From positions 1 to 49,058 of the forward strand of contig UQFU01000002.1 of assembly GCA_900540425.1 (NCBI GenBank): a stretch of DNA of 49,058 bases, read 5' to 3'. The stretch comes from an uncultured Alphaproteobacteria bacterium. GTDB lineage: Bacteria > Pseudomonadota > Alphaproteobacteria > RF32 > CAG-239. This document shows positions 35,287-42,198 of this stretch, one piece after another (within the stretch, counting starts at the first letter, position 1; each line of letters starts with the position of its first letter). The notes under the pieces are model-generated. The model was not told the DNA's origin and searched no databases. It was given only the letters and a program-made list of their open reading frames with translations. The position numbers and the translations under genes are program-made.

Positions 35287-36309
35287 ATGTGGCTGGAAGA
35301 TGAAATATACGGCCATTTTGAAATTACCGAACCGGTTTTGAAGGAATTGTTGAACGCTCCGGAATTGCAGAGGCTCAAAGGAATTTCCATGGCCGGCTAT
35401 TATCCCGGCTGTCCGGAATTCGGCAATCCCGAATACAACCGTTACAATCACAGCATTGGCGTTTTGCTTTTGCTGCGCAAATTCGGAGCGCCGTTGCCCG
35501 AACAAATTGCCGGACTGATACATGATGTTTCCCATTCCGCTTTTTCACATACCATAGACTATATAAGAAAAGATGCAGAAGGCGAAAAGACACATGACGG
35601 ACAAGATAAGATTCATGACGGTTTTGTCCGTGCTTCCGGACTAAAAACAATTCTTGAGCGGCATGGATTTAACCCGGACGACATTTTGGATGACCGCAAC
35701 TTTCCCCTGAAGGAAAACGAATTGCCCGATATTTGTGCTGACCGCTTGGACTATGCCGTCCGCCAAGGATATTACGATTATCATTATCTAAGCTTTGATG
35801 AAGTGCAAAAAATATGGAATGGCTTGGCTGTCTGTAACGGCTCTTTTGTTTTTGCCGATCTCAAAGCTGCCGGTCTCTATGCGCATACTTTTTGTAAACT
35901 GAATGAAATCGGCTGGTCCGGACTGTCAACCGCAGTAATGTTCTCCGTTTCCTCAGCAATGTTCCGCCGGGCTTTGGCGCAGGGATACGTCGAGTTCGCC
36001 GATTTCTATAATTGCGGCGATGCTTTTGTGATTGGAAAGATAGAACGGCATTTGTCCTATGATGCCGAGCTGTTGCGGCTTTACCGCTTATTGCAGCGTC
36101 CGGTTTCCGACTTTTGCAATTCATCCGCCTCCTGCCTGGAAACGCTTTACTGCAAAAACCGGATTGTCAATCCGTTAGTTTTGCAAAAAGACGGCAGCAT
36201 GAAGCGCTATGCGGATATTGATGCGGATTATGCGGCGCAGATAAAAGGCCTGCCAAAATTTAAACAATATGGCGTTGCCTTAAAAGCGGAAGCGGATAAG
36301 ATTGCCTGA
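35287..36309 (+). CDS. HD-domain phosphohydrolase
   Basis: Predicted metal-dependent phosphohydrolase of the HD superfamily, resembling SAMHD1/dGTPase-like proteins. The metal ligands are visible as H55 (YNRYNHSIGV), H79-D80 (AGLIHDVSHSAFSH) with H83 and H88, and a later Asp in ADRLDYAVRQGYYD. Length is 340 aa from the ATG at 35287, which has GGAGAG 7 nt upstream; a TTG start at 35272 is less likely. The substrate could be a deoxynucleotide triphosphate or another phosphoester. It is a single gene between the divergent phosphatase and the convergent DUF1349 gene. Confidence 0.85.
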   Translation: MWLEDEIYGHFEITEPVLKELLNAPELQRLKGISMAGYYPGCPEFGNPEYNRYNHSIGVLLLLRKFGAPLPEQIAGLIHDVSHSAFSHTIDYIRKDAEGEKTHDGQDKIHDGFVRASGLKTILERHGFNPDDILDDRNFPLKENELPDICADRLDYAVRQGYYDYHYLSFDEVQKIWNGLAVCNGSFVFADLKAAGLYAHTFCKLNEIGWSGLSTAVMFSVSSAMFRRALAQGYVEFADFYNCGDAFVIGKIERHLSYDAELLRLYRLLQRPVSDFCNSSASCLETLYCKNRIVNPLVLQKDGSMKRYADIDADYAAQIKGLPKFKQYGVALKAEADKIA

Positions 36310-36333
36310 TATGATTATTGTCGGTCACAACGG

Positions 36334-36903
36334 TCAGTCGGAGCAGAAGTCAAGGGTTTTTAACGTACAGTCGAAAGGTTGTTCCTGTGGGCTGCAGGCA
36401 TAAGCGCCAGCCTGGATGACCGGACTTTCGCTGTGAAAAGTCACCAGCCGCAGCTGACGGAATTTTTCACCGTCGACGGAAACAAAAAATATATAGTCTC
36501 CTTTCAGGCGTCGGACCCGAAACCATAAAACGTTTCCGCTTTCCGGGAGGTCGTGAACGGCCCAGTCGGAATTGCCGCGATGGGTAACAACGGTTCCGAT
36601 TTGCGGTTTTCCGGCCTCGGCGGCCATCAGCCCCATTTTAATCCAATTACGTTCGTCCAGACGCAGCATCAAACCGCATTGCCGAAATCCAGAATAATCT
36701 CCAAACTGCCATTGCAGCGTTAAAGTGAAGTTTCCGTCCCGTGGCGTAAAAAAGAAATGCCCGTTGTCTTTGCGGACCTGATGCTGAACGCTTTGCCAAA
36801 AATCCGTCTGGGCTTCGGTGCTGATGGCCATTCCGGCGTCGCTGTACGCCAGTTTCCGGGGTTCGTTGAGCCATTCAAAGTCTTTCAGCACGTCAAGAAG
36901 CAT
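36334..36903 (-). CDS. DUF1349-family protein
   Basis: Looks like a DUF1349 (YesU-like, concanavalin-type beta-sandwich) protein. Family features are FEWLNEP near the start, QTDFWQSV, the Trp-rich segment NWIKMGLMAAEAGKPQIGTVVTHRGNSDW, WFRVRRLKGDYIFFVSVDGEKFRQLR, and the closing QAGAYACSPQEQPF. Length is 189 aa and there is no signal peptide. Members often occur near carbohydrate metabolism genes and may bind sugars, but the role is unknown. Its ATG overlaps the stop of the upstream DnaJ-type gene by one base (TGATG), so the two are translationally coupled. Confidence 0.8.
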   Translation of the reverse strand: MLLDVLKDFEWLNEPRKLAYSDAGMAISTEAQTDFWQSVQHQVRKDNGHFFFTPRDGNFTLTLQWQFGDYSGFRQCGLMLRLDERNWIKMGLMAAEAGKPQIGTVVTHRGNSDWAVHDLPESGNVLWFRVRRLKGDYIFFVSVDGEKFRQLRLVTFHSESPVIQAGAYACSPQEQPFDCTLKTLDFCSD

Positions 36904-37829
36904 CAAAAGTTCCTTATCGGTTCCTCTTTCAAAGCGGCAAGAGCCTTTTCAAGGTCTGGATCGGCTTTTTGCGGCGCTACGATTTTAAGTGTAATGATCT
37001 CGTCGCCCTGGCCGTTTTTATTTTTTATACCTTTTCCCTTCAGCCGCAGTTTTTCGCCGCTTGAAGCATACGGCGGGACAGAAACCATAACCTTTCCCGA
37101 AATCGTCGGAACCGTAACCTTGCCGCCCAGAACGGCTTCTTTAATGCTGATGGGCAGTTCCAGATTAATGTTAAGGCCGTCAGCCGTAAAATAAGGATGC
37201 GGTTCGACATGAACCGTAATCAAAACGTCGCCGTTCGGGCCGTTATTCGGCCCCGGCTGCCCAAGTCCTTTCAGGCGCAGCGTCTGCCCGTCGGTTGTTC
37301 CTGCCGGAATTTTGACGTTAATCGATTTTCCCTGCAGCATGACTGCTTTTTCGGTTCCCTGCACGGCCGAAAGAAAATCCAGACGCATGGTATAGGCCAG
37401 ATCATCGCCTTTTCGCGGCCGCCGGGATGCCCCGCCAAAACCTCGTCCCCCGCCGGTAAACTGTGAGAAAATGTCATCGCCGAAGATGGAGGAAAAATCA
37501 AAGTTGCCTCCGCCTCCTTGAAAACCGCCGGCACCGAACGGGCTTTCGCCCTGATAGCCGCCATAAGTGCCGCCGCCAAAGCCTCCGGCACCAAAACCGG
37601 TCGGCTTGCCGTCGCAGTCAATTTCGTTGTTATCATATTTCTGACGTTTCTCTTTGTTGCCGAGAATGTCATAGGCACATGAAATTTCCTTGAATTTGTC
37701 CGCCGCTTCCTTGTTGTCTTTGTTAACGTCGGGATGATACTTGCGAGCCAGCTTCCGATAGGCGGATTTTATTTCCGCTTCGGTCGCATCTTTGGAAATA
37801 CCCAAGACATGATATAAATTTTTATCCAT
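36903..37829 (-). CDS. DnaJ-type (CbpA-like) co-chaperone
   Basis: Type II Hsp40. The J domain has [13 protein letters not shown] with HPD, and ends at QKYDNNE. It is followed by a long Gly/Phe-rich linker (about 77-130), then the two C-terminal beta domains ([34 protein letters not shown]). The Cys-rich zinc domain of true DnaJ is absent. Length is 308 aa, as in CbpA. It is the second DnaJ-type protein in the window; it lacks the cbpM modulator gene and is coupled to a DUF1349 gene instead. The start at 37829 follows an AGGGAAAAATGG-type purine stretch. Confidence 0.88.
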   Translation of the reverse strand: MDKNLYHVLGISKDATEAEIKSAYRKLARKYHPDVNKDNKEAADKFKEISCAYDILGNKEKRQKYDNNEIDCDGKPTGFGAGGFGGGTYGGYQGESPFGAGGFQGGGGNFDFSSIFGDDIFSQFTGGGRGFGGASRRPRKGDDLAYTMRLDFLSAVQGTEKAVMLQGKSINVKIPAGTTDGQTLRLKGLGQPGPNNGPNGDVLITVHVEPHPYFTADGLNINLELPISIKEAVLGGKVTVPTISGKVMVSVPPYASSGEKLRLKGKGIKNKNGQGDEIITLKIVAPQKADPDLEKALAALKEEPIRNF

Positions 37830-37903
37830 TTTTCCCTAACTCTGTAAAAACTATGCTTTATAAAAATATATAGGAAGCTTGGAACTTTATTGCAAGATTG
37901 AAA

Positions 37904-38239
37904 CTAGCGGCTGCTGCAGTAAAACGAGGCGCGGCGCCGGTTGTTTTTATAAAGATTTATTTTTTCAAGATAAGCGTTGCGGTTGCCGTGATCCTGACAA
38001 TACATGGCCGCCAGCAGGGAAACCTCGTCTACGCGGACGTCCTGATATTCATAAACGACGCTGGAAGGCGTTTTTTCTGCCACAATGACCCGGTCAATAA
38101 ATTTGCCGAAATCCAGTTGTTTGCCTTCCGGTTCGGAAACGGTCTTAATCGGTTCGGGTGCGGTGCAGCCGGCCAGGAATATAACCGCCAACAAAGGCAG
38201 CCACCGCCCCGCTTTATTGATTTTCCAATGCTTTAACAT
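37904..38239 (-). CDS. Small putative lipoprotein
   Basis: A 111-aa protein with N-terminal signal ending FLAGC (Cys at residue 25), then a basic, Cys-containing domain (AMYCQDHGN, RRASFYCSSR). Two mature Cys may form a disulfide. No family recognised. AAGG lies 9 nt before the ATG at 38239. Its first 26 nt overlap the end of the upstream small gene in another frame, which suggests translational coupling. It is the last of three small genes on this strand. Confidence 0.65.
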   Translation of the reverse strand: MLKHWKINKAGRWLPLLAVIFLAGCTAPEPIKTVSEPEGKQLDFGKFIDRVIVAEKTPSSVVYEYQDVRVDEVSLLAAMYCQDHGNRNAYLEKINLYKNNRRRASFYCSSR

Positions 38240-38375
38240 CTTTAAGCCTTCTCACTTTGGGGTGTTTGACCGCTTTGTTGACTTCTTCAAAAACTGACAT
38301 CCCTTTAATTTCAATAACTCGCTGCCGCAGCTGAAGAATTTTTGTTGCCAGCTTGTCGATTGTAATTTTTTTCAT
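38214..38375 (-). CDS. Small basic protein, unknown function (53 aa)
   Basis: Starting at the ATG at 38375 (GAGGAAAA 7 nt upstream) gives a short, basic, helical protein, MKKITIDKLATKILQLRQRV, ending KVRRLKDVKALENQ. There is no signal peptide and no recognised family. A longer frame to 38408 lacks a ribosome binding site. Its end overlaps the start of the lipoprotein gene by 26 nt. The good Shine-Dalgarno sequence and overlap favour a real gene, but its small size leaves doubt. Confidence 0.55.
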   Translation of the reverse strand: MKKITIDKLATKILQLRQRVIEIKGMSVFEEVNKAVKHPKVRRLKDVKALENQ

Positions 38376-38441
38376 AAGTTTTTCCTCGTTTTTTAAACTT
38401 ATGGACATTCTACTACTTTTCGGTTAAGCAAAGATTAATGG

Positions 38442-38747
38442 TTATTTGAGTTCATCATAAATATCTTTGCCGGCTTTTTTCAAAATACGCAGAACTCGCT
38501 GATTTTTGCTGTCTTTGTTTCTTGAGTTTGAAAGCTTTTGCACCATTTGATATAATTTGCGGTTAAATTGCTGGTCCTGTCGCAGCCTGTTGACGTTTTC
38601 CAGCTCTTCTTCGTCATTGATTTTGAAATCGGCGACTGCTTTCAGCGTCGCCAGATAGGCAGCGTCTTTATCCGCAGCAAACTGTGCAGATGAGTTGTTG
38701 ATATTGCACAATAAAATAAAAAACGCAAATATAAGTGCCCGCCGCAT
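38442..38747 (-). CDS. Small exported protein, unknown function
   Basis: A 101-aa protein with a clear signal peptide, predicted cleavage after SSA (residue 21). The mature part is a charged helical domain (DFKINDEEELENVNRLRQDQQFNRKLYQMVQKL) of periplasmic type. GAGGAG stands 6 nt before the ATG at 38747, a strong ribosome binding site. No family recognised. It is first in a run of three small minus-strand genes and divergent from the ELM1-family gene, from which it is separated by 80 nt. Confidence 0.7.
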   Translation of the reverse strand: MRRALIFAFFILLCNINNSSAQFAADKDAAYLATLKAVADFKINDEEELENVNRLRQDQQFNRKLYQMVQKLSNSRNKDSKNQRVLRILKKAGKDIYDELK

Positions 38748-38827
38748 GGTTTACTCCTCTTGTTTTGTTGCATATATTTATATATACTAAATACGATTTT
38801 AAAATTTTTCTAGGGATAATCGGGCAA

Positions 38828-39829
38828 ATGGGAAAAAATGTTTGGATACTGATAGATAATCGTGCCGGGAGCAACGGCCAGGCAAGAGGGATTGCCAAAG
38901 CTTTGGGCTGGCAGACTACGGAAAAAAACATTTCATATAATGGCTGGGCCAACTTGCCTAATCTTTTTTTGGGAGCGACTTTGCGCGGGGTTGAACCGCG
39001 CAGCCGTGAAACCCTGAAACCGCCTTTTCCTGATTTGGTCATTGCCGCCAGCCGGCGCTCGGCTCCTGTTGCTCGCTGGATTAAAAAGCGGACTTTCGGA
39101 CAGGTGAAAATCGTACAGGTTATGCATCCCGGAAGTTGCGGCCTGAAAGATTTTGACCGTGTTTTTGTTTCCGATCACGACGATCATAAAAAGCATAGTC
39201 CGAATATTTTTTACGTTACCGGCTGCGCCCATCGCGTAACCCCCGAGACTTTAGCCGAAGGGCGTGAAAAATGGGAAAAGGAGTTTGCCGGGCTTCCCCG
39301 CCCGCTGACAGCGGTTATTGTTGGCGGAACTTTCAAAGGGCATGATTTTACGGTTGAAAATGCTCGCGAATTCGGTCGTCAGGTTCGGGAATATAAAGAA
39401 AAAATCGGCGGCTCGATTTTGATTACCGATTCGCGGCGGACCGGAATTGATGCGCAAGAAGCGATTATGCGGGAAATTGAGGGAATTCCGACTTATAGCT
39501 ATTTGTGGGACAAGGATTTGGGGCAAAATCCGTATCTGGGATTTCTGGGCTGCGCCGATGATTTAATTGTGACCGGAGATTCAGTCAGCATGTGCTGCGA
39601 AGCTTGCGGAACCGGCAAAAAAGTACAAATTTACAGCGGAAAAAAATGGCTGGATGCCAAACACAAACGCTTTTTGGATAAAATGTTTTCCCGAAAACTG
39701 GCTTTCCCTTTGGGAGCGGAAATTTCCGAAGGAACGGAATTCCGGGCGTTTAATCCGGCATCGGAAATCGCTGCGGAAATTAAAAAACTTTTTCCGGCAG
39801 ATAGCGGCGAACCGAAAACGCCGAAATAA
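38828..39829 (+). CDS. ELM1-family (DUF1022) protein
   Basis: Resembles the 'mitochondrial fission ELM1' family, bacterial relatives of the plant ELM1 proteins, with a glycosyltransferase-B-like fold. Telling segments are ILIDNRAGSNGQARGIAKALGW, PDLVIAASRRSAPVARWIKK, VQVMHPG, FDRVFVSDHDDH, AVIVGGTFKGHDFT, ITDSRRTG and GCADDLIVTGDSVSMCCEACGTGKKV. Length is 333 aa from the ATG at 38828; the frame opens at 38735 but the extra residues overlap the divergent gene. Its biochemical role in bacteria is not established; envelope sugar transfer is a guess. tRNA-Ala(GGC) follows 70 nt downstream with its own promoter. Confidence 0.85.
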   Translation: MGKNVWILIDNRAGSNGQARGIAKALGWQTTEKNISYNGWANLPNLFLGATLRGVEPRSRETLKPPFPDLVIAASRRSAPVARWIKKRTFGQVKIVQVMHPGSCGLKDFDRVFVSDHDDHKKHSPNIFYVTGCAHRVTPETLAEGREKWEKEFAGLPRPLTAVIVGGTFKGHDFTVENAREFGRQVREYKEKIGGSILITDSRRTGIDAQEAIMREIEGIPTYSYLWDKDLGQNPYLGFLGCADDLIVTGDSVSMCCEACGTGKKVQIYSGKKWLDAKHKRFLDKMFSRKLAFPLGAEISEGTEFRAFNPASEIAAEIKKLFPADSGEPKTPK

Positions 39830-39858
39830 AAAATGGATAAAAAGTATAAAAAAATCTA

Positions 39859-39887
39859 TTGACATTATGAAAGTGTTTTCATATAGT
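39859..39887 (+). promoter_or_regulatory. Sigma-70 promoter of tRNA-Ala(GGC)
   Basis: Perfect TTGACA (39859-39864), 17-nt spacer and TATAGT (39882-39887), 12 nt before the mature tRNA. Confidence 0.8.
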
Positions 39888-39899
39888 AGCGATGATCTT

Positions 39900-39975
<76 letters not shown>

Positions 39976-39980
39976 ATTCC

Positions 39981-40010
39981 AAAAAAACCGTCCTGAGAGG
40001 GCGGTTTTTT
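39981..40010 (+). terminator. Terminator of tRNA-Ala(GGC)
   Basis: ACCGTCC and GGGCGGT pair around TGAGA with A-run before and T-run after. It separates this tRNA from the repeat unit and tRNA-Ala(CGC). Confidence 0.9.
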
Positions 40011-40018
40011 ACTGCAAA

Positions 40019-40202
40019 GGGGCTGTAGCTCAGTTGGGATGGCTAAGCGAAAAGACCCCCGGCGGGGTGTTTTCGTCTGTAACATCTTGGCTGCCTTGCC
40101 GAGAAAGGGAAGCGGGAGCAACCGCAACGAGGTTAGGCACCCAAGGCGAATGGTTCCATTCGCTTGATGAAAGTCGAAATTATTTTGAATTTAATACATA
40201 AT
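40019..40202. repeat. tRNA-Ala-derived interrupted repeat unit (unit 2)
   Basis: The 21 bp at 40019-40039 exactly copy the 5' end of tRNA-Ala(CGC) (40203-40223). Inside the D-loop the copy is broken by a 106-nt GC-rich insert (40040-40145), after which tRNA sequence GCGAATGGTTC resumes (40146-40156 versus 40226-40236) and then diverges. The insert is structured. It has a 12-bp hairpin with one mismatch (CGAAAAGACCCC/GGGGTGTTTTCG) and an outer stem CTTGG/CCAAG with an inner GCCT/AGGC (40086-40145). A perfect inverted repeat GCGAATGG-TT-CCATTCGC follows. No protein gene is credible here. Like unit 1 it is about 180 bp and touches a tRNA. It may be a mobile or regulatory RNA-like repeat. Confidence 0.6.
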
Positions 40203-40278
40203 GGGGCTGTAGCTCAGTTGGGAGAGCGAATGGTTCGCAATCATTAGGTCGGGAGTTCGATCCTCCTCAGCTCCACCA
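40203..40278 (+). tRNA. tRNA-Ala (anticodon CGC)
   Basis: A 76-nt gene. The acceptor is GGGGCTG/CAGCTCC, the anticodon stem AATGG/TCATT (one G-T pair) holds the loop TTCGCAA, the T arm is GGGAGTTCGATCCTCCT, and CCA is encoded. It reads GCG. No clean promoter is visible just upstream; transcription may start in or before the repeat unit. Confidence 0.93.
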
Positions 40279-40280
40279 AT

Positions 40281-40318
40281 AAAAACAAAGGGGTGCCGTT
40301 AGGCGCCTTTTTGTTTTT
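40281..40318. terminator. Bidirectional terminator, tRNA-Ala(CGC) and M20 peptidase
   Basis: GGTGCC and GGCGCC pair, extended by AAAACAAAGG/CCTTTTTGTTTT, around GTTA. It overlaps the stop codon of the minus-strand peptidase gene. Confidence 0.8.
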
Positions 40319-41423
40319 TCTCCGCAGCCAGCTTTTCCAAAAATTTAATCTGAATATCAGCAATCTGCCGAACCGTGTCAATCACCACATATTCGCCGGC
40401 GGTATGCATTCCTTCACCGGTACCCGAATGCATGATAACCGTTGACCCTTTAACAGCAAATACACGAGAATCCGTAGCTCCGCCAATATGCTCGAATTCA
40501 ATTTTTTCCCCCATAATGGCTTCGGCAAATTTTTTATATTCCTGAATGTAGCGGTTGTTTTCATCCATAACCACCGGCGTGCTTTCGGAAATAATTACAT
40601 AGTTGACACCGTCAATCATACAGCTGTCGAGATTTTTCTTCAGGTTTTCGATACTGGAATTTTCTGTCAGGCGAAAATCAAGCAAAGCTTCGGATTCGCC
40701 GCAAATAACATTAGAAACTTTGCCGCCGTGCAGCTTGGCAACATGAACGGTATCAATCCATTGGTCAGCAGGAATAATGCCGTTTTGAGAATAGTAGGGA
40801 TAAATTTTGCGGATGTTGCCGAGGACTTTTATCATCATTTCATTGGCGTCAATTCCTTCCCAAGGGGTTGAACCGTGGGCTTCCAAACCTTTGGCGATAA
40901 GTTTGACAAAGACCGGATTTTTGCACTTGCTGACAATTTTATGAATATCGCCGCCGGTGTCGTTGTCCAAAACAATTTTGGCGGAAATTTCCGGATGGGC
41001 CTCCATAAAGGCATGAGTGCTGGCGCTTCCTTTTTCCTCATCGGTGGAAAGGATAACCCCGAAATTAAGATTCAAATTATTTTTAAGGACATATTCCATT
41101 GAATTAAGCGCAACGGCGGCAAAAGATTTCATGTCCAACGAACCGCGCCCGAACAGTTTCCCGTCTCTGATCTGCGGAACAAACATTTCATCGGCGGCCG
41201 GAACCACGTCCAAATGCCCCAGACACAAAACGTCAAAATCTTCAGTTCTTCGATTGCGTATAAATAACACCGGAGAAGCCTTGTCAAATTCGGCAATTTC
41301 AACAATGGCGCCGCTGTTTTCAAGTAAATTCCGGCAGTATTGCAGGCATTTGTTAATCTGTTCGCGGTTTCCTGTTTCGGTGCGGAATTTCATAAGCTCT
41401 TGGGCAACGGCGATAACATCCAT
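40299..41423 (-). CDS. M20-family metallopeptidase (ArgE/DapE-like)
   Basis: Predicted zinc-dependent amidohydrolase related to acetylornithine deacetylase and succinyl-diaminopimelate desuccinylase. Metal and catalytic residues are seen in CLGHLDVVP (His and Asp), GRGSLDMKS (bridging Asp) and STDEEKGS (catalytic and metal Glu). Others are DNDTGGD and the C-terminal His in GMHTAGEYVVID. The dimerisation domain sits in the middle (AHGSTPWEGIDANEMM). Length is 374 aa. GAGGAG stands 9 nt before the ATG. Substrate cannot be fixed; ArgE-type is a fair guess, a general peptidase is possible. It stands alone. Confidence 0.88.
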   Translation of the reverse strand: MDVIAVAQELMKFRTETGNREQINKCLQYCRNLLENSGAIVEIAEFDKASPVLFIRNRRTEDFDVLCLGHLDVVPAADEMFVPQIRDGKLFGRGSLDMKSFAAVALNSMEYVLKNNLNLNFGVILSTDEEKGSASTHAFMEAHPEISAKIVLDNDTGGDIHKIVSKCKNPVFVKLIAKGLEAHGSTPWEGIDANEMMIKVLGNIRKIYPYYSQNGIIPADQWIDTVHVAKLHGGKVSNVICGESEALLDFRLTENSSIENLKKNLDSCMIDGVNYVIISESTPVVMDENNRYIQEYKKFAEAIMGEKIEFEHIGGATDSRVFAVKGSTVIMHSGTGEGMHTAGEYVVIDTVRQIADIQIKFLEKLAAEKKQKGA

Positions 41424-41464
41424 TTTTTTTACTCCTCAAATAACCTGATTTTTACGTTTTATTC

Positions 41465-41497
41465 ATTTTATTTAGTCATACTACGTCTAAATAAAAT
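41465..41497. promoter_or_regulatory. Perfect 11-bp inverted repeat in a divergent intergenic region
   Basis: ATTTTATTTAG (41465-41475) and CTAAATAAAAT (41487-41497) are separated by 11 nt. They lie between the divergent M20 peptidase and SH3-domain genes. The symmetry suits a dimeric regulator binding site. Confidence 0.4.
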
Positions 41498-41524
41498 AAT
41501 AAAAGATTAAAAAAGGGGATAAAA

Positions 41525-42031
41525 ATGAAAACAATCTGTTGGCTTCTGGCGGCGCTGATGTTTTGGGCCGGTCCGGTTTCGGCGCAAACCTTGGAAGAAG
41601 ACGGCGAAAGCGGATTAAAGCTGCCGCGTTTTGTATCTCTGCGTTCCAATCTGATTAACGCCCGTTCCGGTCCCGGTGCGCGGTATCCCATAGAATGGGT
41701 CTATATGCAAAAAGGCGCTCCGGTAGAAATCATTGCCGAGTTCGAAATTTGGCGTCAGATAAAAGATTGGCAGGGATCCAAAACCTGGGTGCACAAAACG
41801 ATGCTGAGCGGTCACCGGTCAGTCAAGGTTATGACCCCGGGAGAAAACAATATTTATGCCAAAGCCGACTATAATTCCAAAGTCATCGCCAAGGTTGAAG
41901 ACGAAGTGATCGGCGATATCCTGAAATGCCCGGAAGGCTCGCCTTTTTGCCAGATTAAGTTTGAGCGGATTACCGGCTGGGTGCCGCGCCAGAATTTGTA
42001 CGGCCTGTATCCGCAGGAAGTTATTGATTAG
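41525..42031 (+). CDS. Exported SH3-domain (SH3_4) protein
   Basis: A 168-aa protein with a signal peptide cleaved after VSA (residue 20). The mature part shows the bacterial SH3-like pattern twice. The first copy is RFVSLRSNLINARSGPGARYPIEWVYMQKGAPVEII ... WRQIKDWQGSKTWVHKTMLSG, the second VKVMTPGENNIYAKADYNSKVIAKVEDEVIGDILKC ... ITGWVPRQNLYGLYP. These domains commonly bind peptidoglycan or other envelope ligands. It resembles the alphaproteobacterial 'SH3 domain-containing protein' (PF06347) family. AAGGGGAT lies 4-5 nt before the ATG. It is a single gene with its own terminator; function not known. Confidence 0.88.
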   Translation: MKTICWLLAALMFWAGPVSAQTLEEDGESGLKLPRFVSLRSNLINARSGPGARYPIEWVYMQKGAPVEIIAEFEIWRQIKDWQGSKTWVHKTMLSGHRSVKVMTPGENNIYAKADYNSKVIAKVEDEVIGDILKCPEGSPFCQIKFERITGWVPRQNLYGLYPQEVID

Positions 42032-42037
42032 ATTAAG

Positions 42038-42059
42038 CCCGGATGCTTCCGGGTTTTTT
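42038..42059 (+). terminator. Terminator of the SH3-domain gene
   Basis: CCCGGA (42038-42043) and TCCGGG (42048-42053) around a 4-nt loop, then six T. Confidence 0.88.
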
Positions 42060-42076
42060 CTTAACCGTTAACCAAG

Positions 42077-42105
42077 TTGACAAAATGTCTAAAATCGTAT
42101 ATCAT
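42077..42105 (+). promoter_or_regulatory. Sigma-70 promoter of the Ser/Arg-rich protein gene
   Basis: Perfect TTGACA (42077-42082), 17-nt spacer and TATCAT (42100-42105). The leader to the ATG at 42199 would be about 87 nt. Confidence 0.65.
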
Positions 42106-42198
42106 AAAAGTCCCATTTATATAGATATTTTGATTATTAATCCGTTCTTCTGCTTTGAAATATAATCATTTCCGGCAGAAAACACAAATACATTTACC

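Noticed and set aside
40019..40278. A circularly permuted two-piece tmRNA
   Set aside because: Alphaproteobacteria have such genes, and the region has tRNA-Ala-like ends. But no tag-peptide frame is visible, and the downstream half is a complete tRNA-Ala(CGC).
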